Assembly: GCA_001298555.1 (NCBI GenBank)
Contig: LJCW01000253.1
Span: forward strand, 1 to 64,000
From: Actinobacteria bacterium OV450
GTDB taxonomy: Bacteria > Actinomycetota > Actinomycetes > Streptomycetales > Streptomycetaceae
DNA length: 64,000 nt
Direction: 5' to 3'
Shown here piece after piece: positions 29,843 to 38,355 of the stretch. The number at the start of each line of letters is the position of its first letter. Positions within the stretch are counted from its first letter, which is position 1. Position numbers and translations under genes: made by a program. A model generated the notes under the pieces. The model saw only the letters and a program-made list of their open reading frames with translations. It made no database searches and was not told where the DNA came from.

Positions 29843-32620
29843 ATGCGTAGATCCAGAGGGCTGACTGCTGCCCTCGTCCTGTCACTGGCCGGGGCCGGCA
29901 CCGGCATAGGTCTGGTGCTGATGCCCGAGGCGTCCGCCATCACGCCTCCCGTGGCATTCACCGCCGACGAACTGCCGACCTGGCAGCCCAACGGCGTCGT
30001 CTTCGCGATGGCCGAGGCGAACGGCACCGTCTTCGCGGGCGGCACCTTCTCGGCCGTCCGCCCGCCCGACGGCACCATCGGCGCCGAACAGGAAGCGGTG
30101 AACTTCGTGGCGCTCGACGCCGCGACGGGCAACCCGACCTCGTGCAAGCTGGCCTTCACCGGGGCCGACGGATCCGCGACCGTGCGCGCGCTGGCCGTCT
30201 CCAAGGACAAGAAGACCCTGTACGCCGGCGGCTACTTCGGCGCCGTCAACGGCACCCCGGTCTCCAGCCTCGCCGCGATCGACATCGCGAGCTGCACGCC
30301 CAAGGCCTCCTTCCACCCGGGCTTCCCCGCCACCGTGCGCGGACTCGCCGTCACGGACGACACCCTCTACGCGGCCGGCGACTTCGGCACGGTCGAGGGC
30401 CAGACCCGCGAGCGGTTCGCCGCCGTCGACGCCGGCTCCGGTGCGCTCAAGCCCTTCGTCGCCGACGCCGACGAGCCCGGCCGCGCGATCGAGGTCACCC
30501 CGGACGGCAAGAACGTCCTGCTGGGCGGTGACTTCTTCACGGTCAACGGGAAGAACACGCACGCACTGGCCGTCGTGAACGCCACCACCGGCGCCGTCGT
30601 CAAGACGTACGGCAACATCCCGTCGAACTCCGTGGTCAAGGACATCGCCACCGACGCGACCGGCTTCTACACCGGCAACGAGGGCTCCGGCGGCGGCGTC
30701 TTCGACGGCCGCATCGGCCTGAACCTCAGCGACTTCAACGAGAAGTGGCGCGACCGCTGCCTCGGCGCGACCCAGGCCGTGCTGCCGTACGACGGCGTGC
30801 TGTACAGCTCCTCGCACGCCCACGACTGCTCCCTCGAAGGACAGTTCCCCGACGGCAAGCGCAACTTCTTCAACGCGCAGCTGACCGACTACGAGGGCGC
30901 CGCCCCCGCGCCCGTGGACGGCTTCGTGCGCAGCCCGCGCAAGCTCGGCTGGCACCCGACCGCCAACGACGGCATCGGCGAGGGCATCGGCCCGCGCGCG
31001 ATGACCATCGCCGAGAAGAACGACGTCAAGTACATGTGGGCCGGCGGTGAGTTCACCGCCATCAACGGCAAGCCGCAGCAGGCGCTCACCCGCTTCGCCT
31101 CCACCGGCGACGTCGGCGCCCCGACGACACCGGTCGCGAGCGCCGGAAGCGTCAAGCCCGGTGAGGTCCAGGTCCGCTGGCGCACCAGCTACGACGCGGA
31201 CGACAGCAAGCTGACGTACCGCATCTACCGCAACGGCTCGTCGACCCCGATCGCGACCGTCGCCGCCGACTCCCTGGAGTGGCAGCGCCCGCAGGCCTCC
31301 TGGAACGACACCACGGTCAAGGCCGGCCAGTCGTACACCTACCGCGTGACGGCCACCGACGCGGCGGGCAACACCAGCGCCCTGTCGGCCACCGCCTCGG
31401 TCACCGTCCCGTCCTCGGTCCAGTCCTACCCGGACCAGGTCCGCACCGACGGCGCCACCCTGTACTGGCGCTACGACGACACCGTCAGCCCGTACGTCGC
31501 CGACTCCTCCGTGAACGGCAACACCAGCGGCATCCAGCTCAACGCCCCGGCCCTGCGCCAGACTCCGGGTGCGATCACCGGCGCCAGCACGGCCATGGGC
31601 TTCAACGGCACCAGCCAGCAGGTGTACAGCGACCACCGCCAGACGGTGGGCAACGCGTTCGCCGTCGAGACCTGGTTCAAGACGAGCACCACGCGCGGCG
31701 GCAAGCTGATCGGCTTCGGCAACAACACCGACCGCAGCAGCGGCACGTACGACAAGCAGATCTACATGACCAACACCGGTCGTCTGGTCTTCGGCGTCTA
31801 CAACGGCTCGACCCGCACCATCACCACCGGGCTGTTCGACACGTACAACGACAACAAGTGGCACCACGTCGTCGGCTCCATGGGCGCGAGCGGCATGGAG
31901 CTCATCGTCGACGGCCAGAGCAAGGGCACGCTGAACGTCACCAGCTCCGCCTCTTACGAGGGCTTCTGGCACGTCGGCGGCGACAACCTCGGCAGCTGGC
32001 CGACCAAGCCGACGAGCAACTTCTTCGCCGGCCAGATCGACGAGACGGCCGTCTACCCGAAGGCGCTCACCGCGGCCCAGGCCAAGAACCACTACGACCT
32101 GGCCAAGGTACCCTCCGACTCGGTCTCCAAGGTCTCCGCGACCGAGGACACCTACGTCAACCAGGGCGCTCCGAGCGCCGCCAACGGCGCCACCACCTCT
32201 CTGGCCGTCCGCGGCACCTCGGCGTACGAGACGTATCTGCGCTTCAACCTGCCGGCCGCGCCGGCCGGGCAGGTCCTGAAGTCCGCCGCGCTCCAGATCA
32301 AGACGTCGACCCAGGCGAACGCCGGTACGGCCGACAAGGTGTCCGTGGTTCCGGTCACCGGCACCTGGAGCGGTGCGACCACGACGTTCACCACCAAGCC
32401 CGCGCTCGGCACCACCGAGCTCGGATCGTTCGCGAGCGTGCCGGACGGCTCGGCGACGGCGAGCACGCCGCTGGACACCGCCACGCTCTCCGCGGCGCTG
32501 GGCAGCAGCTACAGCATGGCCCTGACGAGCACGGGCACCGACCCGCTGTGGATCTGGTCCTCGGAGTCGACGGCGGCGGACGCCGCTCCGCAGCTCGTCC
32601 TCACCTTCGGCCCGAAGTAA
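29843..32620 (+). CDS. Large secreted beta-propeller / FN3 / LamG / DNRLRE protein
   Basis: 925 residues from ATG 29843 (GGGGGG upstream; it gives a normal signal peptide MRRSRGLTAALVLSLAG to about 33). Domains: delta-60-like propeller repeats (about 40-415; AGGTFSAV, AGGYFGAVNG, AAGDFGTVEG, LGGDFFTVNG, AGGEFTAINGK), one fibronectin-III (about 430-525, with YRIYRNGS), a LamG/concanavalin-like domain (about 545-735, with WFKTSTTRGG and KWHHVVGSMG), and a C-terminal DNRLRE/CBM96-like domain (about 740-925, EDTYVNQG, TYLRFNLP). It has no visible hydrolase signature. Inside the EPS locus it may bind the polymer or the cell surface; that role is inference. Confidence 0.8.
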   Translation: MRRSRGLTAALVLSLAGAGTGIGLVLMPEASAITPPVAFTADELPTWQPNGVVFAMAEANGTVFAGGTFSAVRPPDGTIGAEQEAVNFVALDAATGNPTSCKLAFTGADGSATVRALAVSKDKKTLYAGGYFGAVNGTPVSSLAAIDIASCTPKASFHPGFPATVRGLAVTDDTLYAAGDFGTVEGQTRERFAAVDAGSGALKPFVADADEPGRAIEVTPDGKNVLLGGDFFTVNGKNTHALAVVNATTGAVVKTYGNIPSNSVVKDIATDATGFYTGNEGSGGGVFDGRIGLNLSDFNEKWRDRCLGATQAVLPYDGVLYSSSHAHDCSLEGQFPDGKRNFFNAQLTDYEGAAPAPVDGFVRSPRKLGWHPTANDGIGEGIGPRAMTIAEKNDVKYMWAGGEFTAINGKPQQALTRFASTGDVGAPTTPVASAGSVKPGEVQVRWRTSYDADDSKLTYRIYRNGSSTPIATVAADSLEWQRPQASWNDTTVKAGQSYTYRVTATDAAGNTSALSATASVTVPSSVQSYPDQVRTDGATLYWRYDDTVSPYVADSSVNGNTSGIQLNAPALRQTPGAITGASTAMGFNGTSQQVYSDHRQTVGNAFAVETWFKTSTTRGGKLIGFGNNTDRSSGTYDKQIYMTNTGRLVFGVYNGSTRTITTGLFDTYNDNKWHHVVGSMGASGMELIVDGQSKGTLNVTSSASYEGFWHVGGDNLGSWPTKPTSNFFAGQIDETAVYPKALTAAQAKNHYDLAKVPSDSVSKVSATEDTYVNQGAPSAANGATTSLAVRGTSAYETYLRFNLPAAPAGQVLKSAALQIKTSTQANAGTADKVSVVPVTGTWSGATTTFTTKPALGTTELGSFASVPDGSATASTPLDTATLSAALGSSYSMALTSTGTDPLWIWSSESTAADAAPQLVLTFGPK

Positions 32621-32634
32621 CCGCCTGAACGGCA

Positions 32635-32672
32635 GTGCGGGGCCCGGCGCGCGACACGGCCGGGCCCCGCAC
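32635..32672 (+). terminator. Hairpin terminator after the large secreted protein gene
   Basis: Fourteen-base perfect arms (32635-32648 and 32659-32672), starting 14 bases after the stop codon. Confidence 0.75.
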
Positions 32673-32713
32673 CCCTATCGCAACCGATCAACTGGCACGT
32701 ACAGGAGCCCCTG

Positions 32714-33391
32714 ATGTACCGACGCTCCGCCGCGGCTGCTGTTCTGCTGGCCGCAGCTCTGACCCTGACCGCCTGCAGTTCGGACGGCGGCGGCAAGGCC
32801 GACGCCGCGGACGCGAAGCCGAAGCCGCCGGCCGCGTCGTCGGTCACGGACCCGGCGGACGCCTCGGCGTCGCCGGTGGCCCCCGGCGCGAAGCCGACCG
32901 GCCCGGTCCTGCCGGACGCGAAGATCACCCCCAAGACGGGCAGCTTCAAGCCGAACGAGAAGCAGTACCTGAGCGGACGGGTCCCCGAGAAGACGGACCC
33001 GGCGGCGGTCCTCCAGACCGGCCAGGAGTCCTGCCAGCGGGTGGAGCGCACCGCGAAGCACGACAAGGACGCGGCGACCGGAGCCATCGTCGCCGGGGAG
33101 ATCCCGGGGGCGAAGGACGCGATCACGTACCTGTGCCCGGAGCAGAAGCCGATCCTGGACGCGGCGTCCAAGGGCTTCGGTGACGGCACCCGCCAGTCGC
33201 CCGCGGCGGGCACGTACCGCGCGCTGACCCAGAACACGACGTGCACCTGGGAGGCGAAGGGCAAGGACGGAGCCGTCCTGGCCTCGGGCCCGGAGACGGC
33301 GCCGAAGGCCGGCGACAAGATCACGGCGAACGTCCCGCCGGGCACGGCGGAGTTCACGTCGACGGGCTGCTACGCCTGGATCCCCGCGTAG
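32714..33391 (+). CDS. Lipoprotein of unknown function
   Basis: 225 residues. Signal peptide with lipobox LTAC-SS at about residues 17-22, so it is anchored to the outer face of the membrane. A Pro/Ala/Asp-rich linker (about 25-75) leads to a compact C-terminal region (about 85-225) with cysteines in ESCQRV, YLCPEQ, TTCTWE and TGCYAW, enough for two disulfides. I do not recognise the family. It sits between the large secreted protein and the Wzy/Wzx part of the EPS block and is transcribed on the plus strand. Confidence 0.8.
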   Translation: MYRRSAAAAVLLAAALTLTACSSDGGGKADAADAKPKPPAASSVTDPADASASPVAPGAKPTGPVLPDAKITPKTGSFKPNEKQYLSGRVPEKTDPAAVLQTGQESCQRVERTAKHDKDAATGAIVAGEIPGAKDAITYLCPEQKPILDAASKGFGDGTRQSPAAGTYRALTQNTTCTWEAKGKDGAVLASGPETAPKAGDKITANVPPGTAEFTSTGCYAWIPA

Positions 33392-33412
33392 CGCGCCTCC
33401 CGCGCCGACGAG

Positions 33413-33450
33413 ACGCCGCCCCGCCCGGACTCCGGGCCGGGGCGGCGTTT
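33413..33450 (+). terminator. Rho-independent terminator after the lipoprotein gene
   Basis: Long GC stem (about 16 base pairs with one bulge) at 33414-33447, followed by TTTT at 33448-33451; one of the few classical terminators here. Confidence 0.85.
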
Positions 33451-33509
33451 TCGTTCGCGGACCGGGGGTAGCCGCGCCGTCAGACGACAACGACTCGGAG
33501 GCGGTTCAC

Positions 33510-33722
33510 ATGGGAGGCATCGGCGGCTGCATCGCGCTGATCGTCGTGGGGGCCATCCTCACGTTCGCGACGGACTGGCAGATGGAGAGCGTCAACCTCG
33601 ACGTCGTCGGCCTGATCATGATGGCGGCCGGCGCCATCGGACTCGCCGTCTACGCGAGCGTCTTCAGGCGCCGTCGCGCGGCGGCCCTCCCGGTGGTCGA
33701 CGAAACCCACCGCGAGCTGTGA
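33510..33722 (+). CDS. Small two-helix membrane protein (DUF6458-like)
   Basis: 70 residues with two membrane helices (about 1-20, GGIGGCIALIVVGAILTFA; about 30-50, VVGLIMMAAGAIGLAVYAS) and a positive RRRR stop after the second. The loop between them, TDWQMESVNLD, is the conserved part of this actinobacterial small-protein family. Function unknown. GGAGG lies about 13 bases upstream of ATG 33510. Confidence 0.8.
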   Translation: MGGIGGCIALIVVGAILTFATDWQMESVNLDVVGLIMMAAGAIGLAVYASVFRRRRAAALPVVDETHREL

Positions 33723-33773
33723 CCCGGAGGGAGACGCACGACTGCCCTCAACCCCGCGCCCCGAACCGCGGGT

Positions 33774-34889
33774 TCAGCGGGTGATGCGCCCGTAGACGCC
33801 CAGGAGGGTGTCCAGGACCGCGTCCATCGAGAAGGACTCCGCGGCCAGTTCGCGGGCCGCCCGGGAGGCCGTCGCGTTGGCCTGCGGCTCCAGGAGGGCG
33901 AGGACGGCTTCGGCGACGCCGGCCGGGCCCGGGGCGACCGCCCGGCCGGCTCCCGCGCCGGCGATGTCGCGGGCCAGCCCGTTCGAGTGCGTGACCACCG
34001 ACGGGACACCCACCGACAGGGCCTCCAGCACCGACATCGGGAACGGCTCGTCCACCGACGGCAGGACGTAGACGTGGGCCCGTCCCAGTTCCGTCAGGAC
34101 CTCGGCGGTGGAGAGCGCCCCCGGCACCGTGAAGCGGGAGGTGAGTCCCAGTTCCGTGATCCGTGCCCGGACGGCGGCCAGTTCGCCCTCGTCCGGCCCG
34201 GCCACCACGAACTCCGCGTCCGGGTGCGCCGCCAGGACCGCCGGGGCCGCGTCCACGAAGTCCACCGGTCGCTTGCGGGCCTGCAGGCGCGCCGAGTAGA
34301 GGATGCGCGGGGGACCGGCCGGGGCCGGCCGCTCGTCCTGCGCGGGGGTGCCGTTGACCAGCCGGACGGCCCGGGCCAGCGGGGCGCCCACCACCGCGTC
34401 GAGGCCCTCGCGTTCGTGCGGGGTCAGGTACAGCACCGCGTCCGCGCCGCGCAGCAGCCGGCGTACGGCCACCGCGTCGAGCACCTTCGCCAGCAGCCTC
34501 CTGCTCGGGTCCACCATCCCGTGGGTCTGGAGCACGAGCGGCTTGCCGGCCCGCAGCGCGGCGAGGGCCACCGGAAGGGTCACCAGGTCCCGCGCGAGGT
34601 GGACGTGGACCACGTCCGCGTCCCGCACCAGCCGGCCCGCCGAGGCCAGCAGGGCCGGCGAGGTCATTCCGCTGAAGCCGAGGGGGAGGATGCGCCGGGC
34701 CGGGTACAGCTTCGCCGGGACACCCTCCACCGAGGTCGGCCACGGGTCGGGGAAGCCTTCGCCGAGCGCGAGCAGACCGGCCTCGTGGCCGCGTTCCCGC
34801 AGCCCCTTGGCCAGGTTCAGCGCGACCCGGACGGGCCCGCCGAACGCGTGCGAGGGGGAGTGGAGCGTGACGGCGTGCAGGACTCTCAC
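33774..34889 (-). CDS. Glycosyltransferase family 4 (EPS)
   Basis: 371 residues from GTG 34887-34889, which overlaps the stop of the acetyltransferase gene by four bases. GT-B fold: N-terminal half with VLHAVTLHSPSHAFGGPVR and VVHVHLARDL; C-terminal half with RILYSARLQARKRP, FVVAGPDEGEL and the nucleotide-sugar motif VDEPFPMSVLEALSVGVPSV (EX7E-type retaining transferases). It likely adds a sugar to the lipid-linked EPS repeat on the cytosolic face. Sugar specificity is not readable from sequence. Confidence 0.9.
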   Translation of the reverse strand: MRVLHAVTLHSPSHAFGGPVRVALNLAKGLRERGHEAGLLALGEGFPDPWPTSVEGVPAKLYPARRILPLGFSGMTSPALLASAGRLVRDADVVHVHLARDLVTLPVALAALRAGKPLVLQTHGMVDPSRRLLAKVLDAVAVRRLLRGADAVLYLTPHEREGLDAVVGAPLARAVRLVNGTPAQDERPAPAGPPRILYSARLQARKRPVDFVDAAPAVLAAHPDAEFVVAGPDEGELAAVRARITELGLTSRFTVPGALSTAEVLTELGRAHVYVLPSVDEPFPMSVLEALSVGVPSVVTHSNGLARDIAGAGAGRAVAPGPAGVAEAVLALLEPQANATASRAARELAAESFSMDAVLDTLLGVYGRITR

Positions 34890-35425
34890 TTGGGCTCCTC
34901 GACCGGGCGGCGCTGCCCGTCCATCGTCTGCAGCGTCAGTGCAGGAAGGTTTCTGTGGATCACCGATCCGGCACCCGCCACCGCGCAGCGGCCCACCGTG
35001 ACCCCGGCCAGCACGGTCGCCCGTACGGCCACCCACGCGCCGTCCTCGACCACGATCGGCGCGTTGCGGTAGCGGAAGCCCGCGGCCCGGTGGTCGTGCG
35101 ACCCGGTGCACAGCATCGCCTCCTGCGAGACGCACACGTTCGCCCCGATGGTCACCGGCTCCAGGTTCAGCACCCAGGCGCCCTCGCCGATCCACGTGTG
35201 GTCGCCGACGGTGAGCTTCCACGGCCACAGCACCCGCACTCTGTGCCGGATCAGCACGCCCTCGCCGATCCGCGCACCGAACGCCCGCAGCAGTGCCACC
35301 CGCAGCCGGGCCGGGCAGAACCACGCCATGAACAGCGTGTTCATCACCGCGAACCACAGCGCCTGCGTCAGCAGCCCGCGCCCCTTGTCGTAACCGGCCA
35401 GCGTGAAGGCAGGAAGATCGCGCAA
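34886..35425 (-). CDS. WcaF-like hexapeptide-repeat acetyltransferase
   Basis: 179 residues. Left-handed beta-helix protein: IGEGVLIRHRVRV, LTVGDHTWIGEGAW, VTIGANVCVSQEAML and ATVLAGVTVGRCAVAGAGSV show the hexapeptide pattern, with the catalytic His in CTGSHDH. The N-terminus FTLAGYDKGRGLLTQALWF is typical of colanic-acid WcaF-type O-acetyltransferases. It probably O-acetylates an EPS sugar. It is coupled by a GTGA overlap to the downstream GT4 gene and is divergent from the Wzy-like gene by 97 bases. Confidence 0.9.
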   Translation of the reverse strand: MRDLPAFTLAGYDKGRGLLTQALWFAVMNTLFMAWFCPARLRVALLRAFGARIGEGVLIRHRVRVLWPWKLTVGDHTWIGEGAWVLNLEPVTIGANVCVSQEAMLCTGSHDHRAAGFRYRNAPIVVEDGAWVAVRATVLAGVTVGRCAVAGAGSVIHRNLPALTLQTMDGQRRPVEEPK

Positions 35426-35522
35426 CTGTCGCCCCTCGTCGTGCTCGGCAGGCGCGCCTCCCCGGGCGCCGCCCGCTCAGACTAGACTGCGCGCGGACCA
35501 GGCACATGGGGTGGGGGCGGCA

Positions 35523-37034
35523 GTGGCAACGGACATACGCAAGCCCTCCGTCACCCCGCCGGTGCGCGACCTCGACGACGAGAACAAATGGGGCAAGGTC
35601 ACCACTCCGCGCACCCTGCTGTCCCGCGCGCTGTCCGTCCCGCTCATCCTCGGCTTCACCGTCTTCCTGCCGCTGTTCGTCGCCGTCCAGTCCGGCGACG
35701 GCCAGCGCGACGCCGCCTTCTGGCTCCAGCTCCTGCTCACGATGTACGCGGGCGCCCGGCTCTCCGCGATGGTCCTCACCAGCCGCCGCAAGCTCCTCCA
35801 GGGCTCCTTCTGGCTGTTCGTCTACATGGCGATGGGCGTGGCCCCGCTCGCGCAGGCCGTCCTCGGCCGGGTCCCGACCCCGGTGGTCGGCGCCCGCTCC
35901 GACCTCACCGCCGCGATCGGCCTGGTCCTGCTCGGCTGCACGGCGTTCGACGTCGGCGTCCTGCTGGCCCGCCACCGGCCGGCGGGCCGGGCGGGCGGCT
36001 CCCAGAAGGAGCCGCGGCCGGTCATGGCCCACCGGCGCCGCCTCCAACTGCTCACCGGCCTCGCCTTCCTGGGCAGCGCCGCCTTCATCGTGAAGCTCGG
36101 CGGTCCGGCGGTCTTCTTCTCCAGCCGCCAGGAGATCATCGCGGGCATCCAGGAGGCGGGCGTCTCCAACGGCGACGGCCAGGCGGGCCAAGCCCTCCTG
36201 CGCGGCTTCGGCACCGTGCCGGCGCTGCTCGCCCTGCTGATGTACACGCGCTGGCTGATCACCTCGACGTACGCCCGCCGCAAGGTCTCGGTCATCGTCA
36301 CCTGGGGCGCGCTGGCCCTGGTGAACCTGGTGGTCAACAACCCGGTCTCCAACCCGCGGTACTGGTTCCTCACGGTCATGTTCGCGCTGCTGTTCACCGT
36401 CTTCCCGGTGAGCGCCGCGATGTACCGGGTGGCGCTGTCGATGGCCGTGGTGATCGCCCTGCTCGTGTTCCCCTTCGCGGACCGCTTCCGCTACGACGAG
36501 AAGAACTACAAGCCCGTCGAGACGACGTCGTTCCTGGAGCCGATGGCGCTCAAGGACTACGACCAGATCGGCATGTTCGCGAACACCATCACCTACTCGA
36601 ACTCCGGGCCCGGGCACCTGTACGGGCGCCAGCTCGCCGGATCCGTCTTCTTCGCGGTGCCGCGCTCGGTGTGGCCCGGCAAGCCGAAGGACACCGGCGT
36701 GATGGTCGGCGAGTGGATGGGGACGGTCAACACCAACCTCTCCTCGCCGATCTGGGCGGAGCTGTGGCTCGACTTCGGGCCGCTGGGGATGGGCGCCGGG
36801 CTGCTGGGCATGGGGTACGCCGCGGCGCGCGTGGACCGCCGGTACGCGAAACGCGCCACGCGCAGGACACCGCCGGGCAGCCTGATCTCGGTCGTGGTCC
36901 CGCTGGTCGCGGGCTACTCGTTCATCCTGCTGCGCGGGCCGCTGCTCCAGGCCTCCGGCCGCGTCGCGATCGCGGGCCTGTGCCTCGCGCTGGTGGCGAC
37001 GTACCGCCAGGACAGGTCGACCACGCTGCGCTGA
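35523..37034 (+). CDS. Wzy-like polysaccharide polymerase (O-antigen polymerase-type membrane protein)
   Basis: 503 residues from GTG 35523 (GGTGGGGG upstream). About 11-12 membrane helices; a large extracytoplasmic loop between later helices (about 345-420) holds FPFADRFRYDEKNYKPVET, TYSNSGPGHLYGRQ, FFAVPRSVWPGKPKDTG and the conserved WAELWLDFG. This is the layout of Wzy-type polymerases that join lipid-linked repeats outside the membrane; such proteins vary too much for certain assignment, but no other polymerase is encoded here. Its stop codon is the first TGA of an 8-base tandem repeat. Confidence 0.75.
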   Translation: MATDIRKPSVTPPVRDLDDENKWGKVTTPRTLLSRALSVPLILGFTVFLPLFVAVQSGDGQRDAAFWLQLLLTMYAGARLSAMVLTSRRKLLQGSFWLFVYMAMGVAPLAQAVLGRVPTPVVGARSDLTAAIGLVLLGCTAFDVGVLLARHRPAGRAGGSQKEPRPVMAHRRRLQLLTGLAFLGSAAFIVKLGGPAVFFSSRQEIIAGIQEAGVSNGDGQAGQALLRGFGTVPALLALLMYTRWLITSTYARRKVSVIVTWGALALVNLVVNNPVSNPRYWFLTVMFALLFTVFPVSAAMYRVALSMAVVIALLVFPFADRFRYDEKNYKPVETTSFLEPMALKDYDQIGMFANTITYSNSGPGHLYGRQLAGSVFFAVPRSVWPGKPKDTGVMVGEWMGTVNTNLSSPIWAELWLDFGPLGMGAGLLGMGYAAARVDRRYAKRATRRTPPGSLISVVVPLVAGYSFILLRGPLLQASGRVAIAGLCLALVATYRQDRSTTLR

Positions 37035-37102
37035 CCCGCTGACCCGCTGACCCGCTGACCCGCTGACCCGCTGACCCGCTGACCCGCTGACCCGCTGACC
37101 CG
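37031..37102. repeat. 8-base tandem repeat, nine copies
   Basis: CTGACCCG is repeated nine times without error from 37031 to 37102, then decays. The first unit supplies the stop codon of the Wzy-like gene (TGA 37032-37034), and the repeat fills most of the gap to the convergent Wzx-like gene, which ends at 37138. Because eight is not a multiple of three, TGA recurs in every plus-strand frame. Confidence 0.97.
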
Positions 37103-37137
37103 CCGCCCGCCCTGCGCGCAGCGCAAGGCCCGGCAGG

Positions 37138-38355
37138 TCAGGCCGCGGTGGTGACGGCCGCGGCCGGCGCCGGGGTCCGGGAGACGCGCAGCCAGGCCGC
37201 CGCGGCCTTCAGGGCCGAGCCCGCGGCCAGCCCCCACGCGGCGCCGGACACGCCCCACACCGCGTACCCGCCGAGCAGCAGCGCCACCGACAACAGCGAG
37301 AACACCACCTGCAGGGACAGCGTCGCCCTCGGGTTGAGCACCCGCAGGGTCAGCAGGGCGCAGGTGCCCAGGCCCATCACCGCGTACTGGGCCCCCGTCG
37401 CGGGGAGCAGGGCCGAGGCCGCGGCCCAGGTCTCGCCCAGCAGCCGGCGCCCCAGGTCGGCGGGCAGCGCGTACAGGGCCGCGGCCCAGCCGGCGCCGAG
37501 CACCGCCAGCACCGCGCCCATCAGCACGGTCAGCCGGATCACGCCCCGCTTGCCCGAAGCCCGCCCCACGATCGGCGGCCCGAACGCGTTCGCCGAGTTG
37601 AACAGCACGTTCAGCGGCCCGAACAGGGTCGTCGCACCCCGCAGCGCGCCCACCGCCAGCGGCGTGGCGAAGACGCCGAGGCCGAGCACCGCGAGCTGGC
37701 TGGAGCCGTTGCCCACCGCGAACTCGACCACGAACCGCTGTCCCAGGTGGCCCCGCCGCAGGTACGGCCGCAGGTCGGCCCGCGCCCCGCGTACGTACGG
37801 GCGCAGCAGCCACAGGCCCAGCGCGAGCGCCGGAAGCGCCGAGACGCCCCACACCAGCACCAGCCGCCCCGCCGAGGCCCCCTCGGGCTGGAGCAGCAGC
37901 GCGGCGACCACGCAGACCAGCCGCAGGGCGTCCGCGGCCAGTGCCCGCTCGGGCGTGCGCAGCACGGAGAAGCAGTACCGCAGCCCGTCCTGGACGAGCA
38001 CCAGCGGCAGGACGAGGCCCAGCGCGAGGAAGCCCCGGCCCCCGTCCCCGGGCAGGGCGGCGCCGACGACGGCCAGCGCCGCACCCGCCGCCGCCGAGGC
38101 CGCCGCGGTGAAGGCCGGGGCCGAACGGCAGACCGCGCCCAGGCGGTCCTCGTCCTTCTCCAGCACCACCGTCTGGCCGACGTACGCCATGTTCAGCCCG
38201 AGGAGCACGCTGAACGTCACGTACACCATCGAGAAGTCGGCGAAGCCGGACGCCGAGGACAGCCGTGCGGCCAGCACCAGCACCAGGATGTTGGTGGCGC
38301 TGGACGCTGCCTGGTCCAGGACCGAGGAGACGGCGGCGAGGCCGCGCCTGCTCAT
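37138..38355 (-). CDS. Wzx-like polysaccharide flippase (MATE/MOP superfamily)
   Basis: 405 residues from ATG 38353-38355, which overlaps the stop of the Wzz gene by four bases. About 12 membrane helices. The start SSVLDQAASSATNILVLVLAARLSS and FVVEFAVGNGSSQ are like polysaccharide-export flippases. It would turn the lipid-linked EPS repeat from the inner to the outer face. Very Ala/Leu/Gly-rich, normal for the family in high-GC hosts. Co-transcribed after GT4-Wzz. Confidence 0.82.
   Translation of the reverse strand: MSRRGLAAVSSVLDQAASSATNILVLVLAARLSSASGFADFSMVYVTFSVLLGLNMAYVGQTVVLEKDEDRLGAVCRSAPAFTAAASAAAGAALAVVGAALPGDGGRGFLALGLVLPLVLVQDGLRYCFSVLRTPERALAADALRLVCVVAALLLQPEGASAGRLVLVWGVSALPALALGLWLLRPYVRGARADLRPYLRRGHLGQRFVVEFAVGNGSSQLAVLGLGVFATPLAVGALRGATTLFGPLNVLFNSANAFGPPIVGRASGKRGVIRLTVLMGAVLAVLGAGWAAALYALPADLGRRLLGETWAAASALLPATGAQYAVMGLGTCALLTLRVLNPRATLSLQVVFSLLSVALLLGGYAVWGVSGAAWGLAAGSALKAAAAWLRVSRTPAPAAAVTTAA

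Noticed and set aside
37031..37102. CRISPR array
   Set aside because: Repeats are 8 bases with no spacers; a simple tandem repeat.
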